Part shown: positions 8,069 to 16,935 of the stretch, piece by piece | Numbering within the stretch: the stretch's first letter is position 1 | How the letters are laid out: each line of letters begins with the position of its first letter | Assembly: GCF_001028665.1 (NCBI RefSeq) | Contig: NZ_CP011503.1 | Location: 2,790,001-2,854,000, forward strand | From: Burkholderia pyrrocinia | Lineage (GTDB): Bacteria > Pseudomonadota > Gammaproteobacteria > Burkholderiales > Burkholderiaceae | Reading direction: 5' to 3' | Length of the DNA stretch: 64,000 nt | Translations under genes and position numbers: made by a program | The notes under the pieces: generated by a model | Seen by the model: only the letters and a program-made list of their open reading frames with translations | What the model was told of the DNA's origin: nothing | Database searches by the model: none

Positions 8069-9624
8069 TCGTGTGGCGTGGAGGGGCGCGTCGCGACCGC
8101 GCGGGGCGAGCGGGCCGGACCGACGCACGTGGTCGCGGGCGGATGGCCGCGACAAGCGGGCGGCGTACCGCGACGACACGAGGCAGCCGCTTCGACCGGG
8201 TCGCCCGCGCGTCGGTTGTCGCGGGGCTGCTGCTCGCGGGTGCCGATGCGGTGTTCGCGGACACGGCGACGGTATCGGCGGCAGCCGACAGCGCGCCTGC
8301 ATCGACGTGCACGGCAAAGCGGCCGACCGTGCTGTTCAACCGCTGGCAGGAAGACTGGTCGGTGCTCGCGAATCCATGCGTGCCGCGCGCGCCGCTCGAC
8401 GGGCTGAAATACATCCCGCTCGGCAACGATCCGGCCTCCTATCTGTCGCTCGGCGTGAACCTGCGCGAGCGCGTCGAGAGCAACAACGCGCCGCTGTTCG
8501 GCATCGGCTCCGCGCAATCGGATACATACCTGATCCAGCGTGTCGAAGTACATGCCGATGCGCATCTCGGCCAGCACTGGCAGTTCTTCGTGCAGTTGCA
8601 GGACGACCGCGCGTTCGGCAAGAACACGATCACGCCGGTCGACAAGAACCCGCTCGATCTCGAACAGGCGTTTGCGACCTACACGGGTGCGCTCGGCGGC
8701 GGCACGTTCAAGTTCCGCGTCGGCCGCCAGGAGATGGCGTTCGATTTGCAGCGCTTCATCGCCGCGCGTGACGGCCCGAACGTGCGGCAGGCGTTCGATG
8801 CGGTGTGGGCTGACTACGAATACCAGAAATGGCGCTTCATCGCATACGCGACGCAGCCGGTGCAGAACCGCACCGTGTCCGCGTTCGACGACGTGTCGAA
8901 CCGCGACCTCACGTTCAGCGGCGTGCGCGTCGAGCGGCAGTCGGTCGGGCCCGGCGACCTGTCGGGCTACTGGTCGCGCTACAACCGCAGCAACGCGCGT
9001 TTTCTCGACGCGAGCGGCGCCGAGCGCCGCGATGTGTGGGACGTACGCTACACGGGCACGCAGGGCCGCTTCGATTGGGATCTCGAAACGATGCTGCAGA
9101 CGGGCACGGTCGGCAGCAGCTCGATCCGCGCATGGGCCGTCGGTTCGATCGCCGGCTACCGGCTCGACGCGCCGTGGTCGCCGCGCGTCGCGCTGCAGGT
9201 CGACGCGGCGTCGGGCGACCGGCATCCGCACGACGGCCGCGTCGGCACCTTCAATCCGCTGTTCCCGAACGGCTATTACTTCACGCTTGCCGGCTACACG
9301 GGTTACTCGAACCTGATCCACGTGAAGCCGTCGGTGACGCTGAAGCCGTCGTCGAACCTGTCGTTGCTCGGCGCGCTCGGTTTCCAGTGGCGCGAGACGA
9401 CCGGCGACGCCGTCTACCAGCAGGGCAATGCCGTGGTGCCGGGCACGGCCGGCAAGGGCGGGTTGTGGACGGGGATGTACGTGCAGCTGCGTGCGGACTG
9501 GACGATCGCCGCGAACCTGATCGGCGCGGTCGAGGCCGTGCATTTCCAGGTCGGCGACGCGATCCGGCAGGCGGGCGGGCACAACGCCGACTATGTCGGC
9601 GTCGAGCTCAAGTACGGCTGGTGA
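8065..9624 (+). CDS. Alginate-export (AlgE-like) outer-membrane porin
   Basis: A 519-residue protein of the alginate export/AlgE-like beta-barrel family. After an Arg-rich N-terminal stretch, a hydrophobic signal core (SVVAGLLLAGADAVFA) ends near residue 66. Alternating amphipathic strands follow, with family segments YLSLGVNLRERVE, FKFRVGRQEMAFDLQRF, an FDAVW block and a C-terminus in YVGVELKYGW that ends in an aromatic residue, as outer-membrane barrels do. The ATG at 8065 overlaps the YoaK stop. An ATG at 8143 gives a more normal signal peptide and may be the true start. The likely role is diffusion or export of a small anionic compound; the family name does not imply alginate. It ends the operon before a strong hairpin. 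Confidence 0.85.
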   Translation: MIVWRGGARRDRAGRAGRTDARGRGRMAATSGRRTATTRGSRFDRVARASVVAGLLLAGADAVFADTATVSAAADSAPASTCTAKRPTVLFNRWQEDWSVLANPCVPRAPLDGLKYIPLGNDPASYLSLGVNLRERVESNNAPLFGIGSAQSDTYLIQRVEVHADAHLGQHWQFFVQLQDDRAFGKNTITPVDKNPLDLEQAFATYTGALGGGTFKFRVGRQEMAFDLQRFIAARDGPNVRQAFDAVWADYEYQKWRFIAYATQPVQNRTVSAFDDVSNRDLTFSGVRVERQSVGPGDLSGYWSRYNRSNARFLDASGAERRDVWDVRYTGTQGRFDWDLETMLQTGTVGSSSIRAWAVGSIAGYRLDAPWSPRVALQVDAASGDRHPHDGRVGTFNPLFPNGYYFTLAGYTGYSNLIHVKPSVTLKPSSNLSLLGALGFQWRETTGDAVYQQGNAVVPGTAGKGGLWTGMYVQLRADWTIAANLIGAVEAVHFQVGDAIRQAGGHNADYVGVELKYGW

Positions 9625-9656
9625 CGAACGGGCGCGGCAACGCGCACCCATGGAAA

Positions 9657-9680
9657 AAGGGCGGCCGCAAGGCCGCCCTT
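9657..9680. terminator. Bidirectional hairpin with GCAA loop
   Basis: A perfect 10-bp stem AAGGGCGGCC/GGCCGCCCTT closes on the GNRA-type loop GCAA. It sits between the porin gene (ends 9624) and the convergent phosphatase gene (ends 9728). Flanking A5 and TT runs are short, so factor-independent termination is plausible rather than certain. Confidence 0.7.
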
Positions 9681-9727
9681 CGTTCGTCCGGGCCGGCAAC
9701 GCCGCCGGCCCGTCCGGCGCGATGCCG

Positions 9728-11314
9728 TTACAGGTTCGGCGACAGCGCGAGCGCGTTCGTCAGGTCGCCCATCGGCTGCGCGCCGTTGGCCTTCAGCGCG
9801 TCGTCGCGCTGTTGCAGGCCCGCGAGGCGCGGCAGCGAGAAGCGGCGCGTGATGAAGCGCAGGATCGAGCCCGTGTCGTACTGCGTGTGGTCGACGAAGC
9901 CCTTCTTCGAATACGGCGACACGATCAGCGCCGGAATGCGCGTGCCCGGACCCCAGCGGTCGGCGGTCGGCGGCGTGGCGTGATCCCAGAAGCCGCCGTT
10001 TTCGTCGTACGTGACGACCACGACCATGTTCTTCCACTGCGGGCTCGCCTGCAGGTGCGCGATCACGTCGGCGATGTGCTGGTCCCCGGAGGTGACGTCC
10101 GTGTAGCCCGGGTGCTCGTTCAGGTTGCCCTGCGGCTTGTAGAACGCGACCTGCGGCAGCGTGCCGGCGTCGATCGCCTTGATGAACTCGGCGCCGTTCG
10201 CGCCGCCGTCGAGCAGGTGCTGCGCGCGGTTCGCGGAGCCCGGCGCCTGGTTCGCGAAGTAGTTGAACGGCTGGTGGTGCGGCTGGAAGTTCGGCGTCGA
10301 CAGGTCGGCGCCGTAGATCACGTTCGACGTGCCGTTCTGGCTCGCCTGCAGCGCCTGGCCCCACGCGCCGCCATACCATGCCCACGTCACGTTCGCACTG
10401 GTCAGCAGGTCGCCGATGTTGGTCGCCGTCTGCGCCGGCATCGTCGAGGCATTGGCCGGGTCGGCGAGCAGCGGGTCGCCGCCCGTGGCTGCCTTGTTGC
10501 CGCTCGGCTGATACGGCGGCTGCATCGTGTTGACCGCGAAGAAGTCGGGCGTGATCGCGCCGTCGTTGACGAACTTCGGCGGGCCGCTCAGCGCGGACGC
10601 GGGCGAGTTCGTGGCAACCTTCAGCGACTTGCCGTCCGCGTTCAGCACGGCGATCTTGCCGGCCGCGGGGCTCGTGTTCGCGTTCGCGTAGAACGGCGCG
10701 CACGCGCAGATCAGGTACTGGTGGTTCAGGAACGAGCCGCCGAACGCGCCCATGAAGAAGTTGTCGGCGAGCACGTACTGCTGCGCGATCTTCCACAGCG
10801 GCAGCTTCGACGGATCCGGCGTGTAGTGGCCCATCGTCAGGCCACCCGCATCGGTCCACGCGGCGTACATGTCGTTCTTGCCGCCGTTGATCTGCATCTG
10901 GTCCTGGTAGAAGCGGTGCACGATGTCGCGCGTCGCGATGCTCATCGACTGGTTGAAGCCTTTCGGATCGTCGATCGCGAACGGCGCGTTCGGCAGGTTC
11001 GCCGTCATCGCCTCGGTGACGGCCGGCGTGATGCCGGTCGCGGTCAGGCCGCCCCAGACCTTCGGCAGCGTCGCCATCGTCGAGCCGTCGCGATCCTTCT
11101 GCACCGAGTTCGCGGCCGTTGCGTTCTGCAGGCCGTTCGCGCCCGGGAAGTTGCCGTACAGGTTGTCGAAGCTGCGGTTTTCCGCGTAGATCACGACAAC
11201 GTTCTTGACGGCCGACAGGCCCTGTTGCGTGACGTCGTCGCCGCCGCAGGCGGTCAGGCTGAGCGCGGCCGCGAGGGCGATCGGCGTGTAGCGAATCCAG
11301 GCGTGCTTCTTCAT
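9728..11314 (-). CDS. Acid phosphatase / phospholipase C-like phosphoesterase lipoprotein
   Basis: A 528-residue exported phosphoesterase of the AcpA/non-haemolytic phospholipase C family (alkaline-phosphatase superfamily). The N-terminus carries a lipoprotein signal peptide with lipobox LTAC at residues 19-22. The metal/nucleophile region is VIYAENRSFDNLYGNFPGANG, and further family motifs include VVVTYDENGGFWDH. It should release phosphate or headgroups from phosphoesters at the cell surface or in the periplasm. The ATG at 11314 is chosen because it begins the signal peptide and has AAAGAGAG upstream; the longer open frame to 11452 adds unrelated Arg-rich sequence. It is divergent from the peroxidase gene at 11537 across a 222-bp gap. 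Whether it prefers phospholipids or phosphomonoesters cannot be told. Confidence 0.88.
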   Translation of the reverse strand: MKKHAWIRYTPIALAAALSLTACGGDDVTQQGLSAVKNVVVIYAENRSFDNLYGNFPGANGLQNATAANSVQKDRDGSTMATLPKVWGGLTATGITPAVTEAMTANLPNAPFAIDDPKGFNQSMSIATRDIVHRFYQDQMQINGGKNDMYAAWTDAGGLTMGHYTPDPSKLPLWKIAQQYVLADNFFMGAFGGSFLNHQYLICACAPFYANANTSPAAGKIAVLNADGKSLKVATNSPASALSGPPKFVNDGAITPDFFAVNTMQPPYQPSGNKAATGGDPLLADPANASTMPAQTATNIGDLLTSANVTWAWYGGAWGQALQASQNGTSNVIYGADLSTPNFQPHHQPFNYFANQAPGSANRAQHLLDGGANGAEFIKAIDAGTLPQVAFYKPQGNLNEHPGYTDVTSGDQHIADVIAHLQASPQWKNMVVVVTYDENGGFWDHATPPTADRWGPGTRIPALIVSPYSKKGFVDHTQYDTGSILRFITRRFSLPRLAGLQQRDDALKANGAQPMGDLTNALALSPNL

Positions 11315-11536
11315 GCGATGTTCTCTCTTTCGTCGTTGGTCGCGTGTGGGAACCGGGTTGGCGTAGGGTCGGCGCGGTAGGGCGCCGGGCGCCGACCGGC
11401 TGCGCGCATTATCTGGAACCCATTTGACAGGCGGGTGTAGGGGTGCTTTCAATTGACTGTCGGTGGAACGTCATGCGACGGTCACGGAACTGACATAAGC
11501 TCCGGCCGATTGCCCACCGCTACCCATAGAACGACG

Positions 11537-12886
11537 ATGCCCACCACCCCGAAATCCTTTGCGTCCGCGCGATCGTTGATCCATGCCGCGGCGGCCCTGG
11601 CGCTGGCTGCCGGGCTCGCGGCGCTCGCCGGTTGCGATGCAAAGCCCGGCGCGAGCACGTCGGCCGCGTCCGTCGTGCCGGCCGCCCAGGCCGCCCCGGC
11701 CGCGCCCGCGGTCGCACCGGCCAGCCAGCCGCAGACGCGTGCGCAGGTGTTCGAGGGCGTGAAGCAGATGACGGCGCTCGGCAAGCAACTGTTCTTCGAT
11801 CCGTCGCTGTCGGGCTCCGGCAAGCTCGCGTGCGCGTCGTGCCACAGCGCCGAACATGCGTTCGGGCCGCCGAACGCGCTGTCGGTGCAGCTCGGCGGCG
11901 ACGACATGCATCGCACCGGGTTCCGCGCGGTGCCGTCGCTGAAGTACGTGCGCGGCATCCCGCCGTTCAGCGAGCACTTCCACGATTCTCCCGACGAGGG
12001 CGACGAAAGCATCGACGCGGGCCCGACCGGCGGGCTGACGTGGGACGGCCGCGTCGACACCCGCGACGCGCAGGCGCGCATTCCGCTCCTGTCGCCGTTC
12101 GAGATGAGCAGCTCGCCGGCGCGGGTTGCGCAAGCGGTGCGCGCGGCGCCGTATGCGGATGCGTTCCGCAACGCGTTCGGCGAGCGGGTGCTCGGCGATG
12201 ATCAGGCGATCTTCGACGCGGTGTTGCGTGCGCTCGATGCGTTCCAGCAGCAGCCTGCGCTGTTCGATCCGTACACGAGCAAGTACGACGCGTACCTGGC
12301 CGGCCGCGCGCAGCTCACGCCCGCCGAGTTGCACGGGCTGCAACTGTTCAACGACGAGAAGAAGGGCAATTGCGCGAGCTGCCACATCAGCCAGCGCACG
12401 CTTGAAGGCGGCCCGCCGCAGTTCAGCGATTTCGGGCTGATCGCGATCGCGGTGCCGCGCAACCGCGCGCTGCCCGTCAACCGCGACCCGCGCTTCCACG
12501 ATCTCGGCGCGTGCGGCCCCGAGCGCACCGACCTGAAGGGCCGCGACGAATTCTGCGGGCTGTTCCGCACGCCGTCGCTGCGCAACGTCGCGCTGCGCAA
12601 GACGTTCTTCCACAACGGCGTGTATCACTCGCTCGAGGACGTGATGCGCTTCTACGTCGAGCGCGACATTCATCCGGAGAAGTTCTACCCGGTCGTGCAC
12701 GGCAGGGTGCAGATCTACGACGACCTGCCGAAGCGCTACTGGCCGAACATCAACCGCGAACCGCCGTTCGACCGCAAGCGCGGCGAGCAGCCGGCGCTGA
12801 ACGCAGCCGAGATCAAGGACGTGATCGCGTTCCTCGGTACGCTGACTGACGGATATCAACCGGGGTCGACGCAGGCGGCCCGCTAA
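11537..12886 (+). CDS. Di-haem cytochrome c peroxidase/MauG-family lipoprotein
   Basis: A 449-residue c-type cytochrome of the bacterial cytochrome c peroxidase/MauG family. It has two haem-attachment motifs, CASCH at residues 99-103 and CASCH at 279-283, a signal peptide and a probable lipobox LAGC. A low-complexity Ala/Pro linker follows the lipobox, consistent with a membrane-tethered periplasmic enzyme. Classical members reduce hydrogen peroxide using electrons from small cytochromes; MauG-like members oxidise proteins. The length is above the ~350 residues of simple peroxidases, mainly from the linker and an insert between the haems. The ATG at 11537 begins the signal peptide. It is divergent from the phosphatase lipoprotein gene. 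Confidence 0.9.
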   Translation: MPTTPKSFASARSLIHAAAALALAAGLAALAGCDAKPGASTSAASVVPAAQAAPAAPAVAPASQPQTRAQVFEGVKQMTALGKQLFFDPSLSGSGKLACASCHSAEHAFGPPNALSVQLGGDDMHRTGFRAVPSLKYVRGIPPFSEHFHDSPDEGDESIDAGPTGGLTWDGRVDTRDAQARIPLLSPFEMSSSPARVAQAVRAAPYADAFRNAFGERVLGDDQAIFDAVLRALDAFQQQPALFDPYTSKYDAYLAGRAQLTPAELHGLQLFNDEKKGNCASCHISQRTLEGGPPQFSDFGLIAIAVPRNRALPVNRDPRFHDLGACGPERTDLKGRDEFCGLFRTPSLRNVALRKTFFHNGVYHSLEDVMRFYVERDIHPEKFYPVVHGRVQIYDDLPKRYWPNINREPPFDRKRGEQPALNAAEIKDVIAFLGTLTDGYQPGSTQAAR

Positions 12887-12994
12887 AAGCGTCGCACGCC
12901 GCACGCATGCTATGCTCGCTCGCTGACGGGCGTGGCGCGTGCCGGTTCGCCGGCATGCACCGCGCCGTTCGATCGAACATCCAAGGAGAACAAC

Positions 12995-13381
12995 ATGTCG
13001 ATGCGTGCATCCCTTTCCATCGTCACGCGTGTGCTGGCCGGCGCTGCGTGCGCAGCCGCGATGCTGCCCGCCCATGCGCAGAACAACCTGAACTTTCTGA
13101 CCAACACGCCGCTCAGCTATTTCAGCAAGGCTGACACGGCGTCGCTGTCGAAGGCCGCCGAGAAGGTGCGCGACGAAGGCAAGGACGGCGAGACGACGAC
13201 GTGGCAGAACAGCGGCAGCCGTACGCAGATCGAAGCGAAGCTCACGCCGACCACGACCGAGACGGACGGCAAGACCTGCCGCGTCATCACCACCGACATC
13301 ACCGCGAAGGGCCAGGCGATGACGCTCAAGCCCGTCTACTGCAAGACGGCCGCGGGCAAGTGGCAATTGCAGAAGCACTGA
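12995..13381 (+). CDS. Secreted surface-antigen-like protein (17-kDa/RT0821-type C-terminus)
   Basis: A 128-residue protein with a signal peptide cleaved near PAHA-QN (residue ~29). The mature part ends in WQNSGSRTQIEAKLTPT, then CRVITTDITAKGQAM, then CKTAAGKW, which resembles the 16/17-kDa surface antigen domain (RT0821/Lpp0805 type) of small outer-membrane lipoproteins. It has no lipobox. Two Cys in the mature part could form a disulfide. The ATG at 12995 has AAGGAGA ten bases upstream. TATGCT at 12911-12916 may be its -10 box. The NUDIX gene starts 11 bp after the stop. Function unknown; an envelope role is inferred. Confidence 0.75.
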   Translation: MSMRASLSIVTRVLAGAACAAAMLPAHAQNNLNFLTNTPLSYFSKADTASLSKAAEKVRDEGKDGETTTWQNSGSRTQIEAKLTPTTTETDGKTCRVITTDITAKGQAMTLKPVYCKTAAGKWQLQKH

Positions 13382-13392
13382 GCACGCGTGTG

Positions 13393-13863
13393 ATGAAGCG
13401 GGGCGGCGCGCCGCGCACGGTATCGTGCGGCGTCGTGATCCTCGATGCGGCCGGCCGCGTGTTTCTCGCGCACGCGACGGACACCACGCACTGGGACATC
13501 CCGAAGGGACAAGGCGAGCCCGGCGAGACGCCGGCCGACGCCGCGCTGCGCGAGCTGCTCGAGGAAACCGGCATCGAATTCGCGCCGGCGCGGCTGCTCG
13601 ATCTCGGCCGCTTCGCGTACCGGCACGACAAGGACCTGCACCTGTTCGCGGTGCAGGTGGCGGACGGCGAGATCGATCCCGCGCACTGCACGTGCACGTC
13701 GCTGTTCCCGAGCCGTCGCGACGGCTCGATGATTCCCGAGATGGATGCGTACCGCTGGACCGTGCCGGGCGAGATCGACGCGTATGCGAGCCGCAGCCTC
13801 GCGCGGCTGTTTCGCACGAAGCTGTCGCTGGCGGAACTGCATCGGCGGCTGTCGGGTGCGTGA
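13393..13863 (+). CDS. NUDIX hydrolase
   Basis: A 156-residue NUDIX-fold pyrophosphohydrolase. The Nudix box runs from GQGEPGETP to RELLEETGI at about residues 37-58 and holds all catalytic Glu residues. The protein begins with the usual strand (SCGVVILDAAGRVFLAHAT) and the WDIPKG motif ahead of the box. The substrate class (nucleoside diphosphate derivative or similar) cannot be predicted. A GTG at 13390 immediately precedes the ATG and adds only one residue. It is 11 bp behind the surface-antigen-like gene and is followed by a strong terminator. Confidence 0.88.
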   Translation: MKRGGAPRTVSCGVVILDAAGRVFLAHATDTTHWDIPKGQGEPGETPADAALRELLEETGIEFAPARLLDLGRFAYRHDKDLHLFAVQVADGEIDPAHCTCTSLFPSRRDGSMIPEMDAYRWTVPGEIDAYASRSLARLFRTKLSLAELHRRLSGA

Positions 13864-13920
13864 ACGAACGCGATGGCTACCGCCGCCGCATTGCCTGGCT
13901 TCGCTTCGATGCATGCAATA

Positions 13921-13948
13921 AAAAAACCGGCCCTCGAGCCGGTTTTTT
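13921..13948. terminator. Strong bidirectional rho-independent terminator
   Basis: An 11-bp stem AAAAAACCGGC/GCCGGTTTTTT with a 6-nt loop lies between the NUDIX gene (plus, ends 13863) and glnS (minus, ends 14001). T6 follows the stem on both strands, so it can stop transcription from either side. Confidence 0.92.
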
Positions 13949-14000
13949 CATGGTCGCGCGACGTCGGCCCGAGGCCGCGCGCCGCGCGCGGAGCAGGCCG

Positions 14001-15710
14001 TCAGGCCGGCTTGCCCCAGCTGTCGCGCAGCCCGACGATCCGGTTGAACACCGGCTTGCCCGGTTTCGAATCGACGCGGTCGGCAACGAAGTAGCCGTGC
14101 CGCTCGAACTGCAGGCGCGTTTCCGGCGCGATGTCGCTGTTGCCCGGCTCGACGTACGCTTGCACGATCTTCTTCGAATCGGGGTTCAGCGCCTCGAGGA
14201 AGTTCGCACCGCCCGCGTCCGGATGCGGCTCCTTGAACAGGCGGTCGTAGATCCGCACTTCGGCCGGCTGCGCATGCTTCGCGCTGACCCAGTGGATGTT
14301 GCCCTTGACCTTGTACGTGTTCGCGCCGTCGGTGCCCGACTTGCTGTCCGGGAAGTAGTTGCAGTGCACGGCCGTCACGTTGCCGTCGGCATCCTTGTCG
14401 AAGCCCGTGCACTCGATCACGTAGCCGTAGCGCAGGCGCACCTTGTTGCCGGGGAACAGGCGGAAATAGCCCTTCGGCGGGTTCTCGACGAAATCCTCGC
14501 GCTCGATCCACAGCTCGCGCGAGATCGGGAACGTGCGCACGCCGCGCTCCGGGTGATGCGGATGCACGGGCGCCGTGCACGCTTCTTCCTGGCCTTCCGG
14601 ATAGTTGTCGATCACGAGCTTCAGCGGATCGAGCACCGCGACCGTGCGCGCGGCCTTGTCGTCGAGGTCGTCGCGCAGCGCGCCCTCGAAGATGCTCATG
14701 TCGATCCACGAATCGATCTTCGTCACGCCGATCCGCTCGCAGAACAGGTGGATGCTTTCGGGCGTGAAGCCGCGGCGGCGCACGCCGACGATCGTCGGCA
14801 TCCGCGGGTCGTCCCAGCCGTCGACGTGGCCTTCGGTCACGAGCTGCAGCAGCTTGCGCTTGCTGGTGATCGCGTACGTGAGGTTCAGCCGCGAGAATTC
14901 GATCTGTTGCGGCAGCGGGCGCGTGAACATGCCGGCTTCCGCGAGTTCGTTCAGCACCCAGTCGTACAGCGGGCGGTGATCCTCGAACTCGAGCGTGCAC
15001 AGCGAATGCGTGATGCCTTCGAGCGCATCCGAGATGCAGTGCGTGTAGTCGTACATCGGATATACGCACCATGCGTCGCCGGTGCGGTAGTGGTGCGCGT
15101 AGCGGATCCGGTAGATCACCGGGTCGCGCATGTTCATGTTCGGCGAAGCCATGTCGATCTTCGCGCGCAGCACGTGCTCGCCTTCCTTGAACTCGCCGGC
15201 CTTCATGCGGCGGAACAGGTCGAGGTTTTCGTCGGGCGTGCGGTCGCGGAACGGCGACGGCTTGCCGCCTTCCGTCAGCGAGCCGCGGTTCGCGCGCATT
15301 TCATCGGCGCTCTGGCTGTCGACGTAGGCCTTGCCGCGCTTGATCAGCAGCTCGGCGAACTCGTACAGCTTGTCGTAGTAGTCGCTCGCGAAATACTGGT
15401 GATCGACCGCGTCCTTGCGCCAGTCGAAGCCGAGCCAGCGTACCGCGTCGACGATCGAGTCGACGTATTCGACGCTTTCCTTTTCCGGGTTCGTGTCGTC
15501 GAAGCGCAGGTGGCACACGCCGCCGTAGTCGCGCGCGACGCTGAAGTTCAGGCAGATGCTCTTCGCGTGGCCGATGTGCAGATAGCCGTTCGGCTCGGGC
15601 GGGAAGCGCGTTTCGACGCGGCCGCCCCATTTGCCGGTGCGGTTGTCGTCGTCGATGATGTTGCGGATGAAATTGGAAGCCGCGGGGGCGTCGTTGCGTT
15701 CGGTGCTCAT
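14001..15710 (-). CDS. glnS: Glutaminyl-tRNA synthetase
   Basis: Class I aminoacyl-tRNA synthetase that charges tRNA-Gln with glutamine in the cytoplasm. The 569-residue length fits bacterial GlnRS. The HIGH signature is within [15 protein letters not shown] (residues ~40-54), and the KMSKS-type loop appears as TSKRKLL. Characteristic GlnRS blocks VRWLGFDW and [32 protein letters not shown] are present. ATTCTA at 15770-15775 reads as TAGAAT on the minus strand, a plausible -10 box. Transcription ends at the hairpin at 13921-13948. Confidence 0.98.
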   Translation of the reverse strand: MSTERNDAPAASNFIRNIIDDDNRTGKWGGRVETRFPPEPNGYLHIGHAKSICLNFSVARDYGGVCHLRFDDTNPEKESVEYVDSIVDAVRWLGFDWRKDAVDHQYFASDYYDKLYEFAELLIKRGKAYVDSQSADEMRANRGSLTEGGKPSPFRDRTPDENLDLFRRMKAGEFKEGEHVLRAKIDMASPNMNMRDPVIYRIRYAHHYRTGDAWCVYPMYDYTHCISDALEGITHSLCTLEFEDHRPLYDWVLNELAEAGMFTRPLPQQIEFSRLNLTYAITSKRKLLQLVTEGHVDGWDDPRMPTIVGVRRRGFTPESIHLFCERIGVTKIDSWIDMSIFEGALRDDLDDKAARTVAVLDPLKLVIDNYPEGQEEACTAPVHPHHPERGVRTFPISRELWIEREDFVENPPKGYFRLFPGNKVRLRYGYVIECTGFDKDADGNVTAVHCNYFPDSKSGTDGANTYKVKGNIHWVSAKHAQPAEVRIYDRLFKEPHPDAGGANFLEALNPDSKKIVQAYVEPGNSDIAPETRLQFERHGYFVADRVDSKPGKPVFNRIVGLRDSWGKPA

Positions 15711-15962
15711 GCGGTTGGCGTCAGGTTGTGTCGGCGCGTCGCGCCGGTTTAATCCTCTAATTCTACCTGACCGGGGTCCGTCCCGCGCGGGTTGCGGGTG
15801 AGGGCCGTTGCGTTCGCGATGCGTACCGCAATATCTCGAGTGTGTGTCGGCTGTAACACGACGTAAATCGGATTGCCCGCGCCATTCGGGTTTTCCTATG
15901 ATGGCTTCACCGAATCAATGCCGCCATTCGCGTAATTGCATGGCGGGAGGAAGCCAATAACC

Positions 15963-16172
15963 ATGATGAAGAAGACCACTTTTCTCGTTCGTACCGCGGT
16001 GATCGTCGCGGCGCTGTCGCAACTCGGCGCATGCGCGATGACGCATACGCAACGCAATGCCGGTATCGGCGCGGCCGCGGGCGGCGCGCTCGGCTACCTG
16101 ATCACGGGCGGCCCGGTCGGCACGGTTGCCGGCGCGGCGGCAGGCGGCCTGGTCGGCGCCGGCGTACGCTGA
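15963..16172 (+). CDS. Small glycine-zipper lipoprotein
   Basis: A 69-residue lipoprotein related to osmotically inducible OsmB-like and glycine-zipper envelope proteins. The signal peptide ends in lipobox LGAC (residues 21-24). The mature part is a glycine-zipper run (GIGAAAGGALGYL, then GTVAGAAAGGLVGAG) that can insert into or oligomerise at membranes. GGGAGGAAG upstream supports the ATG at 15963; the next codon-like ATG at 15966 is internal. It stands alone between divergent glnS and the hydrolase gene at 16338. Expression in envelope or osmotic stress is usual for the family but is not shown here. Confidence 0.82.
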   Translation: MMKKTTFLVRTAVIVAALSQLGACAMTHTQRNAGIGAAAGGALGYLITGGPVGTVAGAAAGGLVGAGVR

Positions 16173-16177
16173 TCGAA

Positions 16178-16199
16178 GCCGGCGCGCCTGAGCGCCGGC
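16178..16199. terminator. Hairpin after the glycine-zipper lipoprotein gene
   Basis: An 8-bp stem GCCGGCGC/GCGCCGGC with a 6-nt loop begins 6 bp after the stop at 16172. No T run follows, so termination would need Rho or another factor. Confidence 0.4.
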
Positions 16200-16337
16200 C
16201 GGTCGTGACATCGTCCTGAACACGTCACGACCCACCGCACACCCTTCCGGTTTTTTGACAGGCAGCATCAGGGAGAGGAGGGTGTGCGACACTTCGTCGA
16301 CATCACATAACGACACCATTCGTCGACGAATCCTTTC

Positions 16338-16886
16338 ATGAGCGACCCCCTCGTTTTCGTCCTGCCGGGCTACGGCAATTCCGGCCCGCTTCACTGGCAG
16401 AGCCGCTGGGAGCGCGCCGATGCGCGCTTCTCGCGGGTCGCGATGCCCGACTGGGACCGTGCGTTCCGCAATGGCTGGTGTCTCGCGCTCGATCGTGCGG
16501 TCGAAGCCGCGCGCGGGCCCGTGCTGATTGCCGGCCACAGCCTCGGCACGCTGACCACCGCGTGGTGGGCGACGCGCTATGCGCGCCCGGCCGCGCTCGC
16601 GAAAGTGCGCGGCGCGCTGCTCGTTGCGCTGCCCGATCCCGGCGGCCCGGCGTTTCCGGCCGACGCGCACGGCTTCGGGCCCGTGCCGCACGAGCGGCTG
16701 CCGTTTCCGACTTGCGTGGTCGCGAGCAGCGACGATCCGTACGGCTCGCTCGCGTTCGCGCGCGGCTGCGCGCACGCGTGGGGCAGTGAATTTCGCGAGA
16801 TCGGCCCGCGCGGCCACATCAACGCGGACAGCGGGCTCGGCGACTGGCCGGCCGCACGCGGCTGGCTGGACGCGCTCGCGCGGTAG
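16338..16886 (+). CDS. Alpha/beta hydrolase, RBBP9/YdeN type
   Basis: A 182-residue small serine hydrolase of the RBBP9/YdeN family. It starts with LVFVLPGYGNSGPLHWQSRWE, the family's typical opening. The nucleophile elbow GHSLG is at about residues 64-68 (Ser66). The His of the triad is probably in PRGHINADSGLGDWP near the C-terminus and the acid in ASSDDPYGS. It is cytoplasmic with no signal peptide; the natural substrate of this family is unknown. It is convergent with the CoA-transferase gene ending at 16936. Confidence 0.88.
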   Translation: MSDPLVFVLPGYGNSGPLHWQSRWERADARFSRVAMPDWDRAFRNGWCLALDRAVEAARGPVLIAGHSLGTLTTAWWATRYARPAALAKVRGALLVALPDPGGPAFPADAHGFGPVPHERLPFPTCVVASSDDPYGSLAFARGCAHAWGSEFREIGPRGHINADSGLGDWPAARGWLDALAR

Positions 16887-16935
16887 TCGCCGGTCGGGTA
16901 GCCGCCGCCGCGCGAGCCGTTGAAGCGTCCGTTCG

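Noticed and set aside
7141..9699. An 852-codon minus-strand frame over the YoaK and porin genes
   Set aside because: It has low-complexity content, no homology blocks, and lies antisense to two genes with signal peptide and family motifs.
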